DNA of 64,000 nt. Origin: Tausonia pullulans. Taxonomy: Eukaryota > Basidiomycota > Tremellomycetes > Cystofilobasidiales > Mrakiaceae. Under the pieces are notes generated by a model. It was given only the letters and a program-made list of their open reading frames with translations, did not search any database and had not been told where the DNA came from. Location: contig OX637634.1 of the NCBI GenBank assembly GCA_951802195.1, positions 496,001 through 560,000 of the forward strand. Reading direction: 5' to 3'. This document shows positions 55,219-64,000 of the stretch, piece by piece (within the stretch, counting starts at the first letter, position 1; every line of letters starts with the position of its first letter). The position numbers and the translations under genes were made by a program.

Positions 55219-56917
55219 TTAAGGACCCTTGTTCTCCCTCTTCACGCGAGAGAACATGCCGACCTTTGGGTCCGTAATGAATCGATATGTGACATACGGC
55301 CACGAGGCATGCGACTTGAGAGCGTCTTCGTTGTAGAACTCCGGGGCGATCTTTCGGATATCGGGGAGACGCGTCCAGGGGACGTTTGGGAAGTCGTGGT
55401 GCTCGCTGGTGGATTAAAGAGACGTCAGTAGCAGAAGTAGAGGTACAGAGACGGATTGACTGACTTGTGGTAGCCAACCTGTAGAAGCGAAGCGCAAGAA
55501 GATTTAGCCCATAAACAACAGAGACAGAGGAGGGGGGTAGAACCCACATTGTAGCCGAATATATTGAGCCAGCCGTAGTAGCTGTATGTCTCTTGCTCTC
55601 CTCCCTCCTCCCAAACGTAATGTTCCGCTGCAGAATTTGTTAATTGCTTATGTCATCCCCTAGGCGGCGATAATGGACTCACCAATGAAGTGTCCAGCGA
55701 GAGGGTGTAAACTCCCCGCAAAGAAGCTACTCTCGATGAGGTAGACAAGTGACCACCAGCTGCCCGTACTCGTGACAAGCGCGGCATTGAAAGCGATGAC
55801 GAGCGCGAAGTTGAGGGCGTGATACCGGGTGAACTTGCCTTGAGAGCGGATAAACCCGGGACGAAGAGCGTAAAAGAGAATCTGGAAGATGCTGGATGGT
55901 GGGAGGAAGATGGACGAAGACGGATGAGTCTTGCGCACGAAGGCCAAGAGAAGAACGTCTACGAGCGAACTCACGCAAAGAAGGTCTTGCCTGCGACGTT
56001 GTTCAGGCACATAGCCTCAAACTTGCAAGGAATGTCGGTGTCAACGCCATCCTCGCCCATGCGCTTGTGATGCTCGATGTGATACTTCTGGAGACGAGTA
56101 AAGAGGGCGGGTCAGTGATGAGCCATCAATGACGAAGTAAGCAATCACCCAGACGCACCTTGAAGACTACGCTATACGGGATCCCGATGCCGAGATTTGC
56201 GTACATGGCGAGCAATCGGTTATGCATCACGCCCTTGAACGCCAGGTTGTGGGTGATCTCGTGGATCGCGAGGAAAAGGTTCTGGTTGGCGGTTCCGCCG
56301 ATGGCGTACGCGGCAGCGAGGAACTTCCAGCTGAACGGGTGCGTGTTACGGAGGAGTACGGCGGTCGTGATCTGAAGGAGGACGACGGCAAAGACTATGT
56401 ACTTGGTCCGAGGCTCGTAGCCCATGAGCTTGGTGACCTGGAGAGTCGGGGCGCGTGTCTGTGAGTTGCTGACTCGCCGCGACATAAGATTTTGAATAGC
56501 ACTCACCTCGGGATGAGCCTGAAGGATTTGCAGTCGGCGAGACCTATGTGGCTCCTCAGTCATTGTCCAGAGAAAGTCGGTCCGGTCAAGGCCGTAGACG
56601 AGCGTGTGGGCGTCGACCGCCGCTGGGGTCTTCTCAGCAGCAGCGCCTTCCGCCGCCTTGCGGTGCCGTAGCTCGTTGGTCGCCGCTCTTGGAGACGAGC
56701 CTATCGATTCGGACTCTTCGGTGTCTGTAGAGACGGGCGTAGACGAAGAAGAGGACGAGGACAAGTCGGCGGCCGCCCTGAGCTGGGCAGCGGCTGGCGG
56801 GAGGTCTGCGCCACCGTAAAGCGAGTAGTCGGTGGCTGGGGATAGAAGCACAGTCAGCGAGGCGTACTTGTGGCTATGTGTGATCTGCTTACCGAGGGTC
56901 TTTGCGACGATGCCCAT
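55219..56917 (-). CDS. Sphingolipid delta-4 desaturase (dihydroceramide desaturase, DEGS/DES1 type)
   Basis: The enzyme inserts the 4,5 double bond into dihydroceramide in the ER membrane, on the path to glucosylceramide. Several exons run from ATG at 56915-56917 (MGIVAKTLATDYSLYGGADL) to the stop at 55219-55221. All three histidine boxes are present: AIHEITHNLAF, KYHIEHHKRMGEDGVDTD and GYHNEHHDFPNVPWTRLP. Other family motifs are YGLDRTDFLWTMTEEPHRSR, TKLMGYEPRTKYIVFAVVLL, AGSLHPLAGHFIAEHYVWEE and KIAPEFYNEDALKSHASW. Ahead of the usual start there are about 75 extra residues rich in Ser, Thr and Ala (SSSSSSSTPVSTDTEESESI). The gene sits alone between two stretches of decayed DNA. Confidence 0.93.
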
Positions 56918-59900
56918 TGGTGTGAGAGGAGGACTGGAAGAGAGGGAGGAACGAGGAGCACGACGCTGTGCAGTGCTGAGGCGTGAGCTGGCCGGCGGGT
57001 TTAAAAGATCGCTGTGCTCGAACGTCGAGTGAAAGTCGGAGGACGAAGACACCGGAGAGAGAGAGCTATCCTAGTGTTGGCGGAAACCCGAGGTGTGAGC
57101 CGAAGTCGAGAGAAGCAGGAAAGGGTTGTGGTTCGAGAGGGAGAACGAGAGGGCCTCGAGTGAGGCGAGTCGCGTCGTGGGCCCCGACCGAAACTATGAG
57201 CGCCTCGGGGCTGGCTGGCCCCCTGAAATTAACGGCGGCACATCGAGATCTCGGCTTGGAAGAAAAGGAGCGGCTTTATTTCGGCTGTACCAGCTGCGGG
57301 CCCCTTCATCCCATAGATTCAGCAAAGAAAGGGTTGCTCGCTCACGCCAATCCTCTCTAGCAAGGCATTGTATCCCACGTCCATCTATGGTCGTGATCCT
57401 CCTGCTTCCTCTTGCGGCTCGTCGTTTGCACTCAGAGAAAGTATTCGAGGAAGATTGCCTGCGAAGGAGCGATGCATTCTCAATATTCAAATCGGTCGAG
57501 AGCTGGATTCACGCAGGCAGGCACGGAAGAAGGAGAGCGCCTTGAACGCTATGCCGATGAAGAGAATGATGAGGTAGCCCATGTCCTTCGTATTGTCCTC
57601 TTCAATGCTGCTCTTAGAAGAAAAAAGATGAATGTTCAAATAGCCGCAGGCAAAGTTGAACTAAAAGTCGCACGCACTACACAATGGAGAGAATCGTGGT
57701 GCCGGAGTTGTTGAAGCAGTGCCACATACGTGATGTCCGAATGCTGATACGTTAGTTTCAGGCCTCCTGAGAGATACTTCCCAATACTGACTCCCCGAGT
57801 GCCGTTCCTAGCTTTTTCTAAGTGCGAAGAACTAAAGGCACGCTGATTTGGAATGGGAATGAACGCGTTGATTATGCCGGCCAAGGAGGAGATGACGACG
57901 GGTAGGAGCGGGCGGTTACCCGACCACCTGAGAACGGCCGGCGAGAATCGTCGAGGTACAGATGAATGTGGCGACATTGACGCCGTAGAAATCGAGAACG
58001 ATACCGCCTGCGGAGACAGATGATTAGTGCCGCTCATTAGGATTCAGGACAGGTCCACTTTCCGATGATCTGCCAGATGGAGTTGACGATTGAACCAGCA
58101 CTGGAAGCGAGCACAAACAATGAGCGTTTCGACTCGGCAAATGAAGCGACAATCTTTCAGACCTGTTGGATATTCTATATCGGGTGTTGTTGATTTATGT
58201 GGTCCGAGACAAATTTAGCTAGGAATCTCTCTCCTGTGAGCAAGAGTATCTAACGCGCGCGAAGTTCGGTCCCCAGGATGGCCTTGAGAGGGCCCAGTGC
58301 AGAGTTCGTCTCGGAGATAACGAGTTGTATTAGATGGCGGCCCATGGAAAGAGATATGGTAGCCGACATGCAGTTCTGGACGACAGAGAAGAGCGCTGTG
58401 CAGAGCTCCGAGGATTGTCGTCCGGATCAGCATATTGGTCCAGGGCTGAAAGATAGCCTGGCTGACTCGACAACTCACCTGGGCTACCTCCTTCCACTTC
58501 CAGCTGATAACAAGCAGGTCATGTCGGGAAGAAGAGCTTGGCTCGAGCACGACCACCGACTTCTCGTCCTCCAGCTTCAGCTAACGCTCGGTCTCAGGTG
58601 CCTTAGAGGGGTTCCCAGATGGTGCGAAAAACAACATCGTTCGATGATCCTTGCTGAGCTTGTAAAGCGACGACATTATCTGGTAGGCAAACAGACCCGC
58701 GATGCACTATGGAAATAGTTCACAAGACATAAAAGTTGAAGAAAAGCAGGAAAGAGAGGGCCCCGGCTAGGTGACGGCCAAGCGTCGTCCCACTCGTTCA
58801 GTGAACGGGATGTCACGAAAGATGGCTTACTCGCGCAAGCGAAAGAAAGGGTGATAGTCGAATTATTAGAGATAAGAAGGATGGGGGCACATATTGAGCT
58901 GATAGCCAGGTTGAAGGTGAGGCCTTCTGGTGATCCCTGGGCCGGTTAAAAGCGCGTTAGAAGAAAAGACTAGCAACCAGGGAATGGCTTGGCCAAGTGT
59001 ATCAAACTGTTGAACTAACACTGAGCCCCGCCATCGTCAAGGCGCCCTAGTGGACTACCCAGCAGGAAACTAGCGAAGGATTCTAGCTTGAATGACCAGC
59101 CCAGCTTGACCAGGGAATCATGGCGATGAAGGACAAGACAGGCACGGGGAACGCCCATCTCGGCGGTGAGAAGCACTTTCGGAGGAAGCCTTCGACCCTC
59201 CGAGACCTCTTTAAGCGAACCATATCAGCGTAAGACAGGAGCGAGGCAGATGGAGGTGTCTGAGGAAGCCAATTGGTGGCGTTGAGTGTAAAGTGTCGTC
59301 AACATGAGTAGGAGAGAGCGCGGACACTGGCGTAGATGCATCCGCGGAAGCTGTCACCGAACCGCCGGTTCAAGCTCCCGATAGAGTCTTTCGAGGCTCG
59401 TTCATCTATGACACACAGATCTAGAATGTGATAGTATTCGCATGGGATCTGGTTAGCCAAGCTTCCTTCCTCGTCGATGGAAGACAAGGCTGGAAGCCAG
59501 GGTGGCAAACATGCGACCTTCCAGGCTGTCCGGCAGTCGCCTGCTACGAAAGGCAAAGGAGGGCTTCAAGTTACCTGTGATAAAATAAGATTTGAACAAG
59601 CGAGGCAAGTGGGATGTCGCAGAGCGGAAAAGAAACGACTAGCGCGCGTATCAAAGTGTCAAGGCTGTCAGTTCTCGTCGCAACAACCTGAGCAGCAAAA
59701 AGAGGACCACTGCGTGCAGGCGAGGGATGTTTACGGATGAAGTTTAGTGAACCGAGGCTAGACGTGCATGGTAGTCATCAGGATGTACTGTAGGAGATGT
59801 CTTGAGCCCGCGCAGTCTTGCTTTGCCAGGGATGTCTACCGCTGGAGCCCAGCAATATCAGCACTCCCACGTCGAAAGCGTATCCGTTCGGGAACGAGGA

Positions 59901-60098
59901 GATGATAGGGATGGTGAAGCGTAGAAGTAAGGCTTGTGGTCGCCAAGGACGGGGGACTCAGAAGTACGTGACTTCCTTGAAACGCTGCACTCGCCGCTCC
60001 CTGCTTCCCAACCTCCAACTGCCCCCGACACGTCTATTGGTCGCCCCCGTCTCGCCTCGTCCTCTCATCCCTAGCGGGCCCTCCCCACCGCCCCCAAA
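56918..60098 (-). pseudogene. Gene-poor stretch with decayed minus-strand remnants (about 57.4-59.6 kb)
   Basis: About 3.2 kb lacks an intact gene. Minus-strand fragments look like exons of one or more former multi-exon genes: GGIVLDFYGVNVATFICTST (about 57950-58009), KIVASFAESKRSLFVLASSA (about 58090-58165), LIQLVISETNSALGPLKAIL (about 58270-58340), PSGNPSKAPETER then LKLEDEKSVVVLEP (about 58550-58630) and ANQIPCEYYHILDLCVIDER (about 59395-59455). Hydrophobic content suggests a membrane protein. Stops and broken phases lie between them. I cannot name the family. The first few hundred bases (56918-57400) are the desaturase upstream region. The last 150 bases lead into the 60099 gene. Confidence 0.35.
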
Positions 60099-62840
60099 AT
60101 GCCGACTACGTCGACGCTCTCGCCCGAGTCCAGGGATGCCCCGGCACCTTACGCATTTCCACGCTGGGCGACGTCGTCGACCGTGCCTCCCAGCCCACGC
60201 TCGCTGTCGCTCCAGCTGCTCCAAGTCACGGCATTATCCATTACCTTCGCTCTATCCTACGATATAGTCGCACTCGCCTCGTCCTCCTCTTTGCCCAATA
60301 ACTCCGTACAAGCCCCTACGGCGCCCGCGGCCAGCCTCGCGGCGACGACCGCTCCAGTACACCCGAACCCACCACCGAATCGGCCGAGCAAGACTTCCCG
60401 TGGCCGGCGACGACGCAAGCCGGTCAAGCACCACGTTCACCACTCGAGCGACGACGGGGGAGGGCACAACGACGACGGCGAGGAAGACGAAGACTCGACC
60501 GCCGTCGAGAGCGACCACGTCTCGGCCCTCGACCGGCGGCCAAAGTTCGCGTCGCTCCTGAGCAAAGGACTGGCCGTGACCGTAAACGGGAGCCCGTGGA
60601 TGAGCGTGGCAGCCCACGTCGGGCAGGGGGTCGACGAGGCGGTCGTTGTCGTCTACGGCCTGAGGTTCGTGCGGCGACGCGTTCGTCCACTGGCGGACCT
60701 TGGCGGCTTGACTGACTCCCTTTCCTCATTCCACCCCAGCCCTGGCCGGCTGTACAAGGTCGAAATTGGTCTCGTTGGGGATGAGGACAAGATCCCCGTG
60801 GAGCCTGTGGCGACTGGTTCGTCGTTCCTGTCGCGTGGACCGCCTTCCTTCCGAAAGAGGCTTATGAACTAACGTCCCTCCTCGCAGCTTCTTGCTCGAC
60901 ACCGGTTCCACTTACTGCTAGTACCACGGCCTCCACCCCTCCTACCTCCACGGCCTTATCTTCAGCCGCCCCAGTTTCAACAACAGGAGGAGCCAGCACT
61001 TCGACCGTGCGCTCTCGCTCGCGGGCGAACTCGCTCCGGACGCGTTCACGCGCCAACTCGGCGTCTTCTAACCACGGTCCGCCTTCTCCGGCCTCCTCTC
61101 AGCAATCTTCCGCCCAAGTTGCACTGGGTTCCTCTTCTTCTGGCGCTCCGGCTTCGTCCCCTTTGGCAATGCCTCAACAACAAACTGTCTCTCTTCCTAG
61201 TCCACCAGTGGCTCCCGCTGGCCCGCTCACGCCCGATCAGCTCCTCATCCTCCTTCAGCAACACCTCACGCACTCGCAGTCCCAGCAAGAGATCCTTTCG
61301 GCGGACCTTAAGGCCCACCGTAAGGCGTCCCAGAAGACGGATGCCTCGCTACGGTCGTCGATCGCGGCGCTGCAGAAGTCGATGGAGAAAACTGGCCCTG
61401 CAGACTTGCGGGGGAGGCAGAAGGTCCTTGCGCTCGGAGAGAGTGTGAAGCGGCTTGTGAGTGCCAAGGAGGACTCCCGGCAGCTTGAGGAGAGTGCTGG
61501 GGTGGAGGCCGGGGCTTTAGAGGAGGTTGAGAGGGGGGAGACCAAGGAGTGGGAAAACGCAAAGGCCCAGGCGGAGGAGATTGAGGCAGAGAGGGACGAG
61601 GTTGTTACTTCGAACGAGAAGCGGCTCGCTGAGTGGGAGAGTGAGCTTGGTGGACTGATCTCCAAGCTTGAGAAGGTGAGCTGGTCGCCTGTTCGCCTTC
61701 CGCACGCGCAGACACAGACTGACATCTTCTTTCCCTCAGTTGACTGCCAAGCACGATAAACTCTCGTCTCAGATCACGACGTATGACCAGCGCCTGTCTG
61801 GGATCGCCAAGGAGAAGGAGGACCTTGCGGCTGGCACGCACTCAGTCCTGCAAGAGGCCGCTGCCGCCATCACTGCCGCTCAAATGTCGTCGACTAGCAC
61901 GAACGCCTATGACGTGAACCACAGCCCCCAGTATGCCTCACGGACTGTCCGCGGTACTCCGGCCGCTGTCGCCGCCCGGGGAGGCTTTACTGGTTCGAGC
62001 GGGAGCGGCGCACCCAACATCGCCCAGCAGCAGCAGCTACTCAGACAACAGCATGCACTCGTTCAGCAACAGCAACAGCAGCGCGAGCAGCGCGAACGCT
62101 TCAACCCCGTCCCTCCACTTGTCTCTCGGCCGGTCCCGACTTCTCAAACCAGCGGCGATAGATATTCGACTCCTCAGCCTTCACCGACAGGAGGAGGGCC
62201 TCCTTTCATCGGAGCGTCGCCCCCGTCTACGTCGTCGACTCCCCCAAACGGCAACAGTAGCAGCGGTTACCGGTCCAGCATTGCCTCGACGCAGTTTTAC
62301 AGGCCTTCTCAGTCCATGACGAACGCCTTTGGCCAGTCAGCGACCACTTCGTCCTCCCCGACGACAACGCCCGTAGGGACCCCTCCACCTCCGCACGCGT
62401 TGATCTCGTCGTCGTCACCAAACATCCCTTTTGCGCCCTTTGGGGACCTCACCTCCCCAGGCTCGCCAATTCCCTCGAATTCCTCGTCAGCCAACGCTGC
62501 TCCCTCATCTGCTGCCGTCCGCCGACCCGTCGTTTCCTCTGGGACGATTCGTCCGAATTTCTCGCAGCACTCGTCCTCGTCGTCCTCCACAACGACGACA
62601 ACGTGGGGTGCGGGGGGCATGCCCAGTCGACCAGCCTCAACAGACGGCGAGTTCCCGCCTCTCTCGCCAGCAACTTCCGGCTTCGGACCCTTCAATAGCA
62701 GCGGTGGCCATGGCAACGGTCGACCGATGCTTAGCTCTATCTTCCCTTCGGAGGGTGGGAGCAGCAGCAATGGTAGAGGTCTGACGACATTGCCGGAGAG
62801 GATCCCACTGCCCATGAGTCCTGCGGCTGATGGGTTCTGA
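60099..62840 (+). CDS. Coiled-coil, low-complexity protein of unknown function (possibly AcrB-like)
   Basis: Four exons (60099-60664, 60740-60816, 60888-61675, 61740-62840) give 843 residues. Introns 1 and 2 both start with GTTCGT (60665 and 60817). An N-terminal hydrophobic segment (LLQVTALSITFALSYDIVAL) could be a membrane anchor. A basic and then acidic region precedes a compact beta-rich segment, LAVTVNGSPWMSVAAHVGQG, VDEAVVVVYGL and SPGRLYKVEIGLVG, which looks like a fibronectin-III-type fold. A long coiled coil follows (LTPDQLLILLQQHLTHSQSQ to about YDQRLSGIAKEKEDLAAG). The last 300 residues are Ser/Pro/Gln-rich with polyGln. The layout resembles ascomycete AcrB-like ubiquitination-network proteins as I remember them, but the link is weak. 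Confidence 0.7.
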
Positions 62841-64000
62841 TGATGCGGGCAAGGGGTTATTAGGGTTTTAGTTTGTACTTTGCATGATTTTTGTGTCTTT
62901 CGCTCATTTATTCATTTATGTGAGCGTGCAGTTGAGAGATCGTTGCCCATGACGAAGATGCCTTGTTTGTGTCTTCTTCGTCCCCATTTCATCTGGACAG
63001 ATGTCCATCCCAACACATATTTCACACATCCATGGACAGAGAGATATTGATGCATAGGCCAAGCTTCGCCATCCTTAAGAGGAAGAAACATGACAGCAAG
63101 GTCCAAGTTCTCATCACGGCCCCCTCGAGACCCTTTTATGCGAGCAAGCGCCCTCCGTAAGAGTACTGGGCTGAGAGGAAGGTGTGAACCTCGCTGTTGC
63201 GATCTTTCCTTGAAAGCAGGAAGGCTTGGTTTGTGGGCCTAGATTGTACCTCTTACCTCCTTCACAAAGTGCTCCCTCGTTCCTGACTCTGGCCTTTGAC
63301 TCATGAAGTTTCGCGGTCCACTACCACCTCAATCGCGAGGCCTGGCCGACGTTTTGCACTCAGCATCTTGCCTGCGATCTCCTCTCAAGCCCCAGCCAAT
63401 CGATCTCCTAGGATGCTGGTCCACTACTTCAGATGTCGCTGAAAGCTTGTTCTTCAAGCCCATCTCTTTATCAATCCAGCGGCATGCACCATCTGAAGTC
63501 ATTTCCCCAGTCTCACCGCTAGAAGGCGATGTCCTAGCAGCCACATCTGGCACTTGAGACCGTGTCCTGAGGCTGCCTAGCTCCCATTAGGTCGCCCTTT
63601 GATGAGCTTTGCATCTGGAACTACCATCCAAACCCCTGGGGAGGAGGCACTGCTCGTCATTCTCAAGGGCTGGTTGGAGAAATCATCAAAGGAGCAATAA
63701 GTCTTGAGGTCGGAAGAGGGTCTGAAGGCAGCAAGCTGTACCGATCTCGAGCTGGAAGTTTGACTAAGGTAACAGGTGAAGGATGTGCATCATCTGCAGC
63801 CTGGATGAATATATTCAAGTATGAGAAGACTTTCTTCCATTATCTCCGAAGCATTAGTTACACTTGGCGCAGACGGCGGTCTCGCTGCCCGCCTCATCGT
63901 CAGATTTCAAGTATCATTCATGCCACCATCTCATCAAAGCCCCGCCCGTATCGTCGCCTCGGGAGCAACCGAGACTTCCCCCCTCTTGGCCGCTTCGGCC
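62841..64000. other. 3' region and gene-free right edge
   Basis: No gene can be supported in the last 1.16 kb. Open frames are short (under 90 codons), and neither strand shows family resemblance. A faint match to the DUF7330 motif VWIVV near 63640 on the minus strand is too short to call. Confidence 0.45.

Noticed and set aside
62309-62815. 168-codon minus-strand frame
   Set aside because: It is a shadow of the Ser/Pro-rich C terminus of the 60099 gene.
63600-63720. Possible third DUF7330 fragment (VWMVV on the minus strand)
   Set aside because: Only about 18 bases match the intact gene, and no other motif of the family is found nearby.
1-64000. CRISPR arrays, bacterial-type operons or prophage
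   Set aside because: No regularly spaced repeats are seen. Introns, eukaryotic protein families and the split tRNA show nuclear fungal DNA.

Overview
The window is nuclear DNA of a fungus, most likely a GC-rich basidiomycete yeast of the Microbotryomycetes (Rhodotorula/Sporobolomyces) type. The evidence is many short (about 50-110 base) GT-AG introns with CTRAC-like branch sites, CT-rich promoter strands, a split tRNA-Gly, a DUF7330-type gene and basidiomycete-style low-complexity extensions on conserved proteins. The class is inferred; the sequence contains no direct marker. Coding regions below were built by joining exons by eye through donor/acceptor sites and reading phase, so conserved genes are firm but single exon ends are not. 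I saw no retroelement, DNA transposon or CRISPR array.

Layout. 1-16 kb: the 5' part of an unidentified Pro/Gln/Ser-rich gene (-), a long non-coding stretch with a possible unresolved plus-strand transcript, COPII coat subunit SEC31 (-), a PIL1-like BAR protein with a very long disordered tail (+), and a tRNA-Gly(GCC) with an intron (-). 16-26.5 kb: a chromodomain protein (+), then three minus-strand genes for Xaa-Pro aminopeptidase, exocyst subunit EXO70 and an S1/P1-type nuclease. 27-36 kb: an SREBP-type membrane-bound bHLH factor (SRE1, +), a DUF7330-like gene (-) with a decayed tandem copy beside it, and a large unidentified Ser-rich protein (-). 36.5-47.7 kb: BUD23 rRNA methyltransferase (+), a Werner-type 3'-5' exonuclease (-), a GNAT acyltransferase (+), a TMEM19/DUF92 membrane protein (-), alpha-MPP (MAS2, -) and an unidentified acidic/basic protein (+). 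49-64 kb: a MATE transporter (-), tRNA-splicing endonuclease subunit SEN15 (+), a sphingolipid delta-4 desaturase (-) flanked by decayed, gene-poor DNA, and an unidentified coiled-coil protein (+).

The genes are mostly housekeeping functions with no operon-like logic. Themes are secretion (SEC31, EXO70), membrane lipid sensing and synthesis (SRE1, desaturase), RNA maturation (BUD23, SEN15, a split tRNA) and mitochondrial import (MAS2). Most neighbours are divergent pairs sharing 0.5-0.9 kb promoters, or convergent pairs.

The most notable points are about gene structure: repeated use of GTTCGT/GTTCGC 5' splice sites, an intron that seems to split the MAS2 start codon, a 14-base exon in SEN15, a decayed DUF7330 tandem copy, and an S1/P1 nuclease with a large charged insertion. 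I did not find convincing evidence of a wholly new system.
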